Source of the DNA: Tipula vernalis | Lineage: Eukaryota > Arthropoda > Insecta > Diptera > Tipulidae | Direction: 5' to 3' | Assembly: GCA_958295665.1 (NCBI GenBank) | Contig: OY282558.1 | Coordinates: forward strand, 114,690,838-114,754,837 | Length of the DNA: 64,000 nt | In this document: in pieces, positions 51,808 through 63,300 of the stretch | How positions within the stretch are numbered: the first letter of the stretch is position 1 | How the letters are laid out: each line of letters opens with the position of its first letter | Translations under genes and position numbers: made by a program | Notes under the pieces: generated by a model | The model's input: the letters and a program-made list of their open reading frames with translations, nothing else | Told to the model about the DNA's origin: nothing | Databases searched by the model: none

Positions 51808-53206
51808 GAGCGTGTTTTTTTATTAGCTCCGGATAGCTGGTATCCGGAGCAGCTAATTTTCTGTTATAAAACTTATGTTTGACAAGTTATTTATACATAT
51901 AAATAATTTATTTAAAACTAATCTATAATTTTTAATTCAACTTTTTAACTAAAAACCTATAAAAAAATATTTAGCTCTACCTATTTATCTGGAGCTGCTA
52001 TCCGGAGCAAAGGGAAATTTGAAATATTTTTGATTTTTGTACAACCCTAATTGTGGCAAACTTCATTTTGGTTTAAAAATTTTGATAGATGTCAAATTCA
52101 AATGTCATTTGGTTGTACGACATTTCTTCCAAATAAAAAATCATCGGGAGATTGAAAAAGGAAATCGGAATATTAAAAAGGCTAGAATTTGTGGAAGGTA
52201 AAGGGAAATAGGTGAAGATTGTTACTCGGATTGCTGTAAAATGTTTACTATCTAGCGGCAGCGGAATTACCTTGTACAAAATTTTAATTTGCGGTCATGT
52301 AACATGTCAAGATTGTTTTTCGAACAGCAAGCAAACGATTTAAGTTTGTAAGTTATATTCGAAGGAGTATACAACTTATAATTTAATAAAACTGAATCTT
52401 TGAATAAAATAAATTAGCCTTACTGCAAATCGTGGAAAATAAAAATTTTTTAAAAAGCATAAATACATGTTGGATTATTTTTAATATATTCAGTGATTAT
52501 TCAAATATATGTACATCTTTTCATTCCGGCTTCGAATGATTTGTTTCTCTTGTCCTTTAATGATTTTTCCACTTAGAGAATATTTTTCCATAAGCTTCCC
52601 AAGCAAATAGTTCTGCTTTAGAATATTTTTCCATGTATCCAGTACAAAACTCAACTCTAAAATAATCAAATTAATTAATTTATTTAATTCTAAACTTAGT
52701 AAACAAAAATTATTTACTCTTCAGGATGTGATTTTGTATCAGGAATATTCCTCATAGAACGTGTTTTGGATCATAATATGCCGAATTGGGGTTCAGATTT
52801 CCGTGATATTAAGCTGTGTCTTCACGTATACGTAGAATACGTACAGTCATTTTTTGTTTTGCATCGACTTGACTTTTGTACCAGGCATGTCCATTTCATC
52901 AAAATATTATTTATCTTCGTCACCTTCCGATAATGATGCATCTCGATTATCCTTTTGCTTTCCAGCTTTTAAAAATCTTTTTGCAGCTACTACATTTCCG
53001 TATTCCTCAACAATCTCCCGATGATTTTTAGATATTTTTAGTCCGATTTTTTATTCGGAAGAAATGTCATACAACTGCATGAAGTTAGGTAAAATTTTAG
53101 TTTTTTGTTTATTAGCGACACATGTGTATAATAGAACAACTTTCAATAGAAATTTCCCTTGTGCTCCCGATAGCTTGCTATCCGGAGCTAATAAAAAAAC
53201 ACGCTC
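51808..53206. mobile_element. TIR element with 30-bp perfect ends and AAT duplication
   Basis: The first 30 bp (GAGCGTG...CTCCGGATAGC) are perfectly inverted at the right end (53177-53206). AAT flanks both sides (51805-51807 and 53207-53209), a 3-bp duplication as in PIF/Harbinger elements, though the sequence differs from their usual TWA. Further copies of the GCTCCGGATAGC motif lie just inside (51841, about 51995, 53166), so the termini are compound. Decayed minus-strand frames (52279-52073; about 53020-52900 with KNHREIVEEYGNVVAAKRFL) suggest lost genes, but none is recognisable as a transposase. Confidence 0.8.
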
Positions 53207-53291
53207 AATATGTTTATGTAAAAATGTACATCCGTTTTTTATATTTTTTGTTTCGCTATATGTTTTATTGTTTTTGTGCTGAACGAACGAA

Positions 53292-53515
53292 TTAAGGTTC
53301 AAACACAATGATATCCGTTCCGTTTCGCTCGGTTTGTTCGTCCAAATTTACTCTATAATTTTGAATGAAAGAAGGAAACTTCATTTGTAAGAATGAGGGA
53401 GAATACAAGGAATGCCACATTAGGATAAAAATTAAAATTTTTGAGTAGGCGAAACTTCCGAGGCGAAATAGATAAAAAGCGAATGGAACGGAACGGACGT
53501 TATTGTGTTTGAGCT
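53292..53515. repeat. Inverted repeat beside TTAA, possible piggyBac 5' end
   Basis: GTTCAAACACAATGATATCC (from 53297) is inverted as GGACGTTATTGTGTTTGAGC (to 53514), and both arms continue with GTTCCGTT-type sequence. TTAA (53292-53295) lies directly outside the left arm, as expected for a piggyBac terminus, and a piggyBac transposase fossil starts 215 bp downstream. Alternatively this is a separate MITE of about 220 bp. Confidence 0.55.
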
Positions 53516-53729
53516 TTTAGGTAGCATTTTTCAGTGTTGTGTTGAAATCGCCCCTGCCGTAAGTAATATCAAAGTTATTTTTACGTGCTATTTTATGCAC
53601 TGTGTAGTGGTGCTTAGTGATTATTGTTTACAGTTGTTTTGTACCGGTGTGAAAATAACAAGTAAGAAAATTATTAGTGATTGTGCGGTTGTCTTTCTAG
53701 AGTTTATTTACAATTTTTCCAGGATATCC

Positions 53730-54955
53730 CATGGACAAAAAGGCAGAAGAAATGCTTCTTAGACTTTATGATGAAGGGATTACTCCCGATGTTAAATTCT
53801 CAGGAACTGAATCAAAACCATTCAGCGAATCTGACGACATAATCGACCACATATATGAAGATGAGTTCAGCAGTAAACGAGCTTGTAATTGCTAATGAAA
53901 ATGGTATTCCTGATGTTTAGATTGACAACGAATGGGAAGACGATACAGAGGAAATTCTGGACTTTGGGTTTGATGTCGCTCAATCCGGTATCCAGGTACC
54001 TTCGAACATACTCGAAATCCTGTACAATGTTTCGAGCAACTTTGTGACAATAAAATAATGGATATGATCATTATATCTATGAATACACATGCGGAAATTT
54101 TCCAAAATACAGGCCGACCTCATACCAAATACAGCCAACATTCTTCAATCGAACCAACAAATGTCACTAAATTGCAACAATTTCTAGCACTTTGTATTCT
54201 TCAGGGTCAATTGAAATTTCTCTCTATAACAAAAATATTCAGTATGTATCCGCTTTATTATTGCCCTACATTACATTATACTGGAAAGCGATTCGAACTG
54301 CTGCTAAGATGTTTCAGTTGTAGTTATGCTCAGCCTATTAATCCTAGGGATAAACTCTGCAGAATTAAGCCTGTATTCCATGAGAAAAATTGACTGACAG
54401 TCAAAAAAAAAAACGAAAAAGGCAACGGTTTTTATTTTATAGAAAAACAATTTTGCTGTAAAATAAAAAATAAAATAAAAAACGATGTCAATTGTCTCTT
54501 ATATGGGACATCAGACTATTTTCTCATGGAATACAGGCTTTACCCGTCTATTGAATAGGCTACCCTACTCATTAATTTCAGACGTGTTTTATACCCTGCG
54601 GAAGACTTACCGTTGTACGAATCACTTATGCTTTTCTGTGGCCGTTTGATTTTTAGGCCATACATAAAGAGCAAACGAGCTAGGTATGGAAAAAAGTTTT
54701 ACGCTGTATGTACAACTGATGGATATGTTTTAAATCTTCAAATTTATTTGGGAGGCAGTGAAGAAGCTGCGGGACTTGCAAAACTCGAAACATTAGCATT
54801 GTCCGTAATGGAGCCCTAGTTGGATCGCGGTCACCATGTATTTACGCATAATTATTACTATAGGGTGGGGCTGTCTAATAGACTTCTAACCAGAAAAATG
54901 CATTCTATCGGCACCGTGCGTTCAACAGGCGAAACAGTCCAAGTGCATTGACAAT
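53730..54955 (+). pseudogene. piggyBac transposase fossil
   Basis: Begins MDKKAEEMLLRLYDEGI after an acceptor-like TTTTTCCAG, with the acidic N-terminal region usual in the family (SESDDIIDHIYEDEF). 54058-54393 reads MDMIIISMNTHAEIF, TNVTKLQQFLALCILQGQLK and ERFELLLRCFSCSY-like sequence with DKLCRIKPVF. After a local insertion of about 150 bp it resumes at 54600 with EDLPLYESLMLFCGRLIF, RPYIKSKRARYGKKFYAVC and HNYYYRVGLSNRLLTRK, then TVRSTG. The catalytic Asp of DES is Tyr (LYES) and the Asp of MDNYY is His (THNYY), so the enzyme is dead even apart from stops. The C-terminal Cys-rich domain is missing. Confidence 0.85.
54364..54545. repeat. Small inverted duplication inside the piggyBac fossil
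   Basis: AAGCCTGTATTCCATGAGAA (54368) is repeated in reverse complement as TTCTCATGGAATACAGGCTT (about 54521-54540), with GACT/AGTC-type sequence also mirrored. The A/AAAT-rich spacer in between interrupts the transposase frame between KPVFHEKN and EDLPLYES. Confidence 0.75.
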
Positions 54956-54959
54956 ACTA

Positions 54960-55820
54960 AAACTAAGAAGCATATATGTAGATAGCAAAATATAATATTA
55001 GTGGTAATAACTTTTAGATTATAAGATACAATCCATATGAAAAGCTAATCCTTTTGACATAGTCAAATTGCCATGTTTGTAAAGTTGATATTTAGGGTTT
55101 TATTAAGAACGTCCGTATCTTAAGATTTTCCATCACAAATGTCATTATGTTTTTTTGATATCTCTGTACTAAGGGTTCAAGCTTGCCTTAACTGAGATAA
55201 GTTGTTAAGATATGAAAATACCATTTAACGAAACCACTTAACTAATCATTTTATGAATTTCCGGTTAATCTTGTGCAAGTCAGGCGTATTTGTAAATGGC
55301 ATCACGAGCAAACTTCAATAACTTCCAAATATTATAGGCTGATGAATAATTTATTTAAATCTCAGACTTTCCAGACGTTCTAATAATAAATTGTTTTAGA
55401 ATAGGTCTCACAAAAAAAAAAAAAAATCAATATGTAAAATATCGTGACCGGGCGAAATAATCATTTTGAAATATTACTTTCATATTGAAATGTCCATCAA
55501 TCTAAAAATAATATTTAATTATTATCACACTGAACAGATACTCAACTCCACCTCTCGACGCTAATCATATATTGCCAAAAGAAAGTTGACACAACAATTA
55601 GACTCAGAAATTTCGAATTTTCACACATTTACAACTTATTGATAACAACATAATTCGTAGAACTAATAAAGCAAATAGTGGATTACTTAAATTAAATAAT
55701 TTAATATTTTAATTTCGCACTCACAACACTACACAGCAAAAACTAATTGTGCTGCCATCTGCTCGAAAACATTAAAACTACTATTATCACTAGTAATGAC
55801 ACCTAGTGGCAAAACTAATC
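54960..55820. other. Noncoding, contains the second copy of the dispersed repeat
   Basis: 55038-55330 is related to 51025-51210. The rest is AT-rich without recognisable features. Confidence 0.45.
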
Positions 55821-55824
55821 ACAA

Positions 55825-55970
55825 GTGCATTGATAATTTTCCGAAATAATTTTATTATATTTTTCGAAAGCACGTTACTAATAGCCCGAGGCCGTAGGCC
55901 GAGCAACGTGAAAAAAAAAGCAACGTGCTTGAGGAAATATAATACAATTATGAGGTATTTATCAATGCTC
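55825..55970. repeat. Palindromic repeat with GGCCGTAGGCC centre
   Basis: The left arm (GTGCATTGATAATTTTCCGA to AAGCACGTT, 55825-55875) is inverted in the right arm (AACGTGCTTGAGGAAATATA to ATCAATGCTC, 55922-55970), with about 80% pairing. The loop holds GCCCGAGGCCGTAGGCCGAG, itself palindromic and strikingly GC-rich, and a second CAACGTG. It is likely a short MITE or foldback repeat. Confidence 0.8.
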
Positions 55971-56209
55971 GAGGGGTATTCGAAGAGAAAATTGTTTGCA
56001 ATATTATTTTATTGTTTTTTTTTTTAACATAAATTGGCCATTTTCGTGCCCGAATCGTGAATGTGACATTTTGAACTAAACAAATTTTTCTTAACACAAA
56101 ATTAATTAAGGCTGCTAGATTGTAAATTTTACTATGAAAGTATCATTTTGAAACAATATTTATTGTAGAATAAAACTATAAATTCATTTCATCTAGTAGC
56201 CAGAGTATA

Positions 56210-56396
56210 TTTTGCTAAAATAGCAAGCCTATTAAATCGGTCAATTTCGAGTCACGTTTACGAAATATTCCAACTAAAACCATAATAACTGATAATTTCC
56301 CTAGGGAAGTTATCAGTTTAATGTTATTTTGATTAGTTTATTTCGTACACGTGACTCAAAATAGACTGATTTAACAGGCTTGCTATTTTAGCAAAA
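56210..56396. repeat. Near-perfect 187-bp palindrome
   Basis: TTTTGCTAAAATAGCAAGCC at the left is inverted exactly as GGCTTGCTATTTTAGCAAAA at the right. The symmetry continues through GAGTCACGT/ACGTGACTC, ACGAAATA/TATTTCGT and AACTGATAA to a centre TTCCCTAGGGAA at about 56302. Arms are about 93 bp with essentially no loop. It has no coding capacity; it is a MITE-like foldback. Confidence 0.92.
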
Positions 56397-56399
56397 AAT

Positions 56400-56975
56400 T
56401 TGCAGTACAACATCTTTCGACCTGTTATATTGTTTTGATTTTAAATTTTATTAAAGAATAGAACCACTTATTTTAACTGTCACGTTCGCATGCATTGTCT
56501 AGGCCAATTAATAACTATTTATGATACAAGGCCGAAAAATGTCTTGTCTCGGATGAGTGCAACTAGTACGGGAATCCATGTGAGCCCAAGAAACAATTTC
56601 GGTTGAGTGTCATACACTATTTTTTAATCGATTATAAGGAAATTAATACAGTTAATACTAATTACATAAAAAGTATCTAATGAATTCCATTAATAAGTAA
56701 AATTTACTCAATGGTGCGCTAACGTACTAAAAAAATCGGACATAAAAACAAATCGAGTTTAGTCTCTTCTGTTCTAAAAAAAGTAGGACGAAAAAATCGT
56801 TTTGTGGAGTAAGGTATAGAACGGATTATAATGACACTTATAGTTTACAACCGTGTTCTAAATTCTCTTTTAAGCTAGACTCGTAAAATACTCGTAAAAA
56901 ATGGTGGTTAAATATTTCACTCCGAAATTCCGAAAATTTTCTAAAATTCCGTTAAAAATTATGTATTAAGGAGTT
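56400..56975. other. Noncoding gap
   Basis: Nothing recognisable is seen between the 187-bp palindrome and the hAT-like MITE. Confidence 0.4.
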
Positions 56976-56979
56976 TTAT

Positions 56980-57731
56980 TAGGGTTTTTCAAAACGGGAT
57001 CCCGGGATTCCGTTTTTGTCTCAAAAGTGTGACGGGGATTTCTCGGTATTTCCTCGTTTTCGATTTTTTTATATACTATTTTGGATCATTCTATAACGGC
57101 ATAGGAATAACATATTACAGTAAAAGCTCGGTTTAAGAGACTTAGATCCGAATGTAGAAAATTTGAATAATTGGTATATGTATATGGTAGAAGCTTATTT
57201 CGAAGGAACATGGCTATTAACCGATCACGTTGAAATTCAATATACACGATGGAAATGGGATTCTAAAATGGTTTTATATGAAGTTCTGGAAAACAGCCAT
57301 AATTAGGAGCTTTCGTTCGAACAAATTTTTGTATATCGATCACCGATCGTTATGAGTTAAGAAATAACAAAGTTCCTTAAAATGAGAGAAAATCCTACAT
57401 ATGAATAAAATTATATACGAGATATTCAAATTTTCTACATTCAGATCTAGTGGACAGTCAGAAATAAGAGACAGGTCAATCACCAATTATTCTCTGAAAC
57501 CGAGGTTTTTCTGTAATATATTATTCCTTTATACGTTATTGAATATAAAATAAATAAATCGAAAACCGAGAAATTCCGGGATTTCTCGATCACACAAGAA
57601 TACCTAAATTTCCTATGCGATTTTGACTTAAAAAAGTTCATAAACTAAGTAAATTGAAAATCGGAAAATCGCGGGATTTCTCGGTCATACTTTCGGGACC
57701 TGGATCCCGGCATCTCGTTTGAGAAACGCTA
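56980..57731. mobile_element. Non-autonomous hAT-like element
   Basis: The left end TAGGGTTTTTCAAAACGGGA and right end (reverse complement TAGCGTTTCTCAAACGAGAT) form a TIR of about 30 bp that resembles the C/TAGGGTTTCTCAAAC ends of many hAT MITEs. The 8-bp flanks AGTTTTAT and GGTTATAT match at six of eight positions, a plausible eroded duplication. Subterminal CCGGGATTTCTCG motifs occur at both ends in inverted orientation (57006-57045, 57560-57690). There is no coding capacity. Confidence 0.72.
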
Positions 57732-57739
57732 GGTTATAT

Positions 57740-58635
57740 CACGCAGGGAAAAAATTGTTTTCGTTTATTGTATCATCCGCTTTTATGATGAATAAATCCT
57801 AAGCATTTTTCTCAAATTGGCGGGCATTACAACACAAGCAATTTCCACTCGATTGGCTTGAAATTTTGACTGTTGTTTCTCAGACAGATAATCTAGAAAC
57901 GGTACACACGATTTTTACAAAATTATTAACAATTATATTGTTTATAAATAAATTAAGCATGATTTTTTCACCGATTCAATATTTTATATTAATCTTTTGT
58001 ACCGCCCTAAACAACTAATATATTGTAGATAACGAAAAAAAATTTTTTGTCCTAAGGGCTGTTTAAAAAACGTTATGTTGAGTGGACCTCCTCGAAAAAA
58101 GTGTCCACGTCCAACATGCTGTCACGCCGTCATTTTGTATTTTATTTGAGTGCCCAGCACTACTTAGACTATAACTATAAAGGAAATCCAAGATATGTTG
58201 ATCAAATAAGTGTTGGATACACAAAACCGTACAACTAATACAAGGCTTTTGGCAATTGAACAGCTCACGAGCTCATGATGATCGATTGCATTATAATGCC
58301 AGACTGGCCCTATACCAGCTGATGACAAACAAACACAAGAGCTTATTTGAATTGTAGGTTAAACTAAGCAGCATAAAATAAAGTATATCGCACAGCCGAT
58401 GCCTCGGCCCATACCCATAAGGCCACAAAAAAATAAACTTTTGTGATGGATTTGCACCGACATTCACACTACGGGTTATTTTGTAGAAGGAAAAACAGTA
58501 TTTATCATTAAATCTTCGTTGTTATATAACCGGCTATTGGGTAACGTAGTCGCATTTTCTCGTTTATAATAGAAACGTTTGAATTAAATTAACGCTATCG
58601 CTTACTTATAAAAAAAAACAAAAAGATATGATAAA
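57740..58635. other. Noncoding region
   Basis: No gene is seen. A small hairpin (GTGGACCTCC...GTGTCCAC) lies at about 58082-58109. Confidence 0.4.
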
Positions 58636-58639
58636 ATAG

Positions 58640-58842
58640 GATTCCCCGTAATAGAATAAGTTAAATTAATAAAAGTACTAAAATGGAATTTTTCATGATA
58701 AAACTGTTCTAAATGTTTCTAGACTATTCTTACTGAAAAAATCATGAAATTTCTAGAAGTTTTGGTTTGAGTATATAAAAAGCGCACGAGATCGAATTAG
58801 ATGATTATTATTTGGTAAGCGATAGTAAAAACGTAACAAAAT
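58640..58842 (+). repeat. Partial LTR related to the solo LTR at 51310
   Basis: TAATAGAATAAGT, TGGAATTTTTCATGATAAAA, ATGTTTCTAGACTATTC, TTTCTAGAAGTTTTGG, a TATA box (TATATAAAAAGCGC, about 58775) and TTGGTAAGCGATAG follow in the same order as in the reverse complement of 51310-51805. It ends AAAACGTAACA. The downstream half of the LTR is deleted. Confidence 0.7.
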
Positions 58843-58974
58843 TATTAAATAGACAGAAAAAATTATGTAGATTGTATTAGTTTAGTGTGGAAATGTAAAC
58901 CGAAAGGGCGTGACAATTTTAATTACTTTATAATGCATTGTTTTTGTAAAACGTAATATTGTTTCTATTAAAAA

Positions 58975-59817
58975 ATGGTGGAACATATTAGAGAATTTTC
59001 TAATGCTGAATGTACCCAGTAAGTGTGAATTTTTGGAAAGGTATTACTCAAAAAACAACTTAGCTTAGCGTTCGAGAAACAGCAGTCATATCTTAGATAT
59101 TTATTTGACGAATCGGAAGATAAAGATCAAGTGCTTGAAGTGGACGATTGATCTGAGGATTAATGGCTACCTGCACCACTGGACAGAAATAATGAAGATT
59201 CTGACGTAGAATACATATGTGAATACAGTTCAGTCAGAATTGAGGTAGACGACGTAAGGTCCAAAAATATTTTAAAAGGTAAGGATGGCACAATAAGACG
59301 GCGAAACCCTATTCAGAGGCAAACGTTGGGAGATAATATATTGAGAAGTCAAGAAAGAGGTACTCACCGATCTATAAATATATTGTCTGTAGCAGATCAC
59401 ATTTAGATATGTATTTTCTGACGTGATGTATAACATCAACATATGAGAAATAAACAGGAAAGCTAAGGCAACTTATGAAGTATGTATACATCAAAAATAA
59501 TCCAAATAAACCAGCATCTATGGAAAATATTAACCGACGAGGAATTTAATCCTTACCTAGCAGTTATGATAAATGCAGGAGTTCGCCAGTCAAACAACGA
59601 ACATGCAAAAATTAATGTGCGAAACGACTTCGAATCCTTTGTATCGCGCTAGTATGGGATTGAATATCGCTTAGAAATAGAGAAAGCTGCGGCAATCACT
59701 GAACTATTCGAAATGATAAAGTTGAATCTTCGAAGCAATTATACGCCCTCTGAATGTATTGTTGTGGAGGAACAGCTAGAGGAAATGAAACTTCTCAAAC
59801 TGTTTAGAAAAATTTAG
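58975..59817 (+). pseudogene. Second piggyBac-like transposase fossil, other lineage
   Basis: Starts near MVEHIREFSNAECT (58974). An acidic N-terminal region follows (LFDESEDKDQVLEVDD, stops, NNEDSDVEYICEYSS), then NILKGKDGTIRRRNPIQR and ENI-type sequence. Later LWKILTDEEFNPYLAVMINA, GVRQSNNEH and finally ITELFEMIKLNLRSNYTPSE with CIVVEEQLEE. The last matches the piggyBac pattern Y.P....TVDEQL, with the first catalytic Asp changed to Glu. The frame ends at TAG soon after, and the catalytic core beyond is missing. The sequence differs clearly from the fossil at 53730. Confidence 0.7.
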
Positions 59818-60164
59818 CGCTAGTCCAGGAATGGAGAAAATGGAAAAATAGTTCTCAAATTGCGCTTTAAAGACGATACAAATGCAAAAATAAAACTTCT
59901 TGTTTAGTGAAAATCAGAAAACTGTAACCAAAACCTAATGATGCAAAATTTAAGTTTCACTAATGTTCATTCATAAAATGATTGATAATGTCAATCAATC
60001 AATATCCTTAAGTGTCACGAAATTAAAATAACCAAAATTTCAAGCCACATTATGTTTGTTCAATAATTTCTGAAGCTGAAATCAGTTTCCAACATAAAAT
60101 AATCTAGAAACTAATAAAAATGTTATGTTATGCACAGTGATTAAAAATGCGGTGTTTGAATCGG

Positions 60165-60330
60165 GACGGAAATAAAATAGATGACGCCCGTATGACTTCT
60201 ATCGGTGCTGAAGATCCACACATTTATGACCCCCTGTTGAGGGAACATCATGCAAGTAATATAGCTCTAAGTCAAACGGGACAGTAGCAGGACCGTAGGT
60301 AGGATTTTAAAAGTAAACTGTGATAGAGCT
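60165..60330 (+). repeat. Partial SINE copy
   Basis: TATGACCCCCTGTTGAG (60225) and GCAAGTAATATAG...AAACGGGACAGTAGCAGGACC match the body of the SINE at 18381-18680 (CGACCCCCTGTTGAG; GCAAGTAGTTTAT...AAACGGGTCTATAG). The tRNA-like head is absent. Confidence 0.5.
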
Positions 60331-60334
60331 GAGA

Positions 60335-63300
60335 ATGCATCTAGCTCCGGAACAAGTAAATAAAAAGGAACCAACACTTATTGTAAAATATATTAGTAAA
60401 ATTTAATTATCCCTTAGAATCGAATATGTGCTAATTAGTGCTCTTTGGAACAAACAGAGCAACTCTAGAAACCGCGAAAATGGGCAAATAATTTTCAAAT
60501 TGCGCCAGAAAGACGGTAAAACGACGCAAAGTTGAAACTGTTTTTTTGCGGAAACCTAGAAAGTTTAATTAGTTTCCATTAGCAGATACATTGAAACAAT
60601 TTGTGATTATCATAAAAATATAAACTTCCACAATTTTCATGCTGTAAATCAACCGTAAATGATGTAAATGATGTAAATGTAAACGAATCAACCAAGACCA
60701 AGATAAAACACTTTATATATACATAATAGTAATTGTAACTCTCATAAAATGAGGGTTTACAAAACGCAATTCACAAAACGCGGAAATTTAACGCCGTTAA
60801 GAAAATGTAGAAAACCTCCTACATCTCGACAAAATTGTTTTATTTTATGTAATATTTGAAAATTTATGAATGAAAATTTTCGAAATTTATATTTTTTGGT
60901 GAAAATCACAAATTTTCCAATGTGTTCCAATGAATTTTTTTTCCTCCATTTGTTCGGATTCAGAAGTATCACTAAATATTTCTAATTAGCACAGATTCTG
61001 TTCTAACGAACGGTATCAGAAGTTTCATTTGAAAGTTTTCCTGCTTAAGTTACCCACATGTTCTTTAGGTTGTTTATGAAAAACACTAAGTAATTGAAAT
61101 CTTCTACAAAACAACAAGAAAAATATTCAAAAACTAATTTAAATTATGTTAATTAATTTTTATTTATACATACATGTAACATACAAAACACCAAGAGAAC
61201 GTTGATAGAAAAATTCCAAGCCTTCAAATTTCTAAAAATGTATTTAACCTATTTATAAATTAAACGTATACATATCCATCTAACAACACTTCTAAAGTGA
61301 TTACAGATTTCCATCAACATAATTAATGCATCAATATACAGCAGCGCGCAGAACACATTTAAACCTTTCAATATTCCATCGAAAACTATTTTTAATGCTT
61401 TTCAAATGTGTTGTATATACGAAACATAAAATACACATTAAGAATTAGGTTAATTACGAAAAATCTTTATAATTTTCCTCACGCATCATTGAAAACCGTA
61501 TACGTATAAATATGAAAATGAGAAGAAAATAGATTTATGCATAAATTAAAAATGCATAATATCGGTTTTATATTTCTCAATAAACTGGTTATACACTAAA
61601 GAGCAGGAAGATAAAACATCTTAAGTTAATAAAACGCAACTATTGAACCGGAAGCAACTAAAAAATTGAACCGGAAGTAATAATCCGAAGATACATAAGA
61701 TACGAATCCATTTTATATGCTATCCGAGATATAAATCTTCATGTTCGAAACAACACCGACTTTATATAGTCACAGGGATAACGATAATGGAACAAAAGGG
61801 ATTGTACATGTAATTTAATTGGAAAATCATATTAGAGGATTGTAGTCAATTAAATTTAGAGATGACAACGTATTATTATATGCCAGTAGTAATTGCAACA
61901 TCATCACCATTTAATAATCATGCATTTGATGTATGTCTATGAATAATGCGAATCGTATATTCCTTTTCTTTTCCTAAAGCAAATTTAATAAAAAACTAAA
62001 ATGTTTTCTAGTTAGAAGATTATCATCCTTGTTGTTTCCTTTCTAAGGACTAATGCTGAAATGGTTTACATAAAATTGATACACAAGTCTTTTTTTAACT
62101 AAAAATTCCTTTTATATAAATCGTTGTAGGGAGGATATTATACGTTATAAGCATTTTCCTCTGTACAGTTTTTCAAAGAAAAGTTTTCCTTCCTGTTTTC
62201 ATTTTGAATTTTTGATTTGTTTTTTTTTAGTTTTGCCAAAGTTCGAAAGAAAAACTAAATTAAAGTTTTCTCTTCGTAAAAATACTATTGCATAAGTTTA
62301 TGTACGAGTATGCATACGATATACTATGAATCTTATTACTGTTGAGAATAGTCAAAGTTTTTGGATTTTCTAAGAAATTTGATTTATATATTTACTTACT
62401 AGCAGTAGTACAAATATATTAAATTATGTGTCAGTTAGAGTGAACTGAATGATGCTTAAATGAAGATTGTTTTAGGAATTTTTTTAGATACTATTTTCAC
62501 TTAAAATCGAACATCTTTAAAGTGCATCGGATTGAATTTGGGTTAAGCTCCAAGTAATTTGATTGTTTAGTAACTGTACATATTTTCAAAATCTATGGCA
62601 GCAAGTTTAAACATAATAAAACCATAAATAACTCGAATTGCTTAGAATATGAATTCAATGGCATTAGATTCATTAGAGAAATCTCGATGTCATTTATTTT
62701 CAACCTTATTTGATTCTAGCAAAAGTACCCGGTATTTCGGGAAAAAATTAGTATTCATGAAATCACCGATTTCAGAGAATGATAAATGATGCATAAAAAA
62801 AAGTCCTGCAGTTTTTGGTGATTGTTCTGTATAACGGTAATTTAAGTAGTTGTCGCTAATGATTTTAACTTCAAAATAATGATTGATAGCAAAAGCAATA
62901 TATGTTCAAAATAATGTTTAGTACTTTCATCGGTTTCGGAACTGTATTTTCGAAGTTATTGATACAATTTGGACCGAACGGAATCGTTGTGTTAGAGAGC
63001 TCATGAGTATGATGCCCGTATTCAGGGAACTCTTATTAAGCATAATTGAGGTGTATCACTCCAATTAGCATTCTTGAATACGAGCGTAACTGCGCCAAAA
63101 ACACTATTTTCTATTTTGTAAGAGCCTCAGGTACTTCTCTTCCTGAGTGAAGTTTCTTCAATCATTTATTCAAACCGTTAAAATTTTCTACGTTGACGTT
63201 TACGTTTTAGCTTAAAGTTTTTTCATTTTACAACACAAATCTAACTTTAATTAGACAGCATTTGTCGCGCTTTCCATATTAAATTTGACGTACATTTTCA

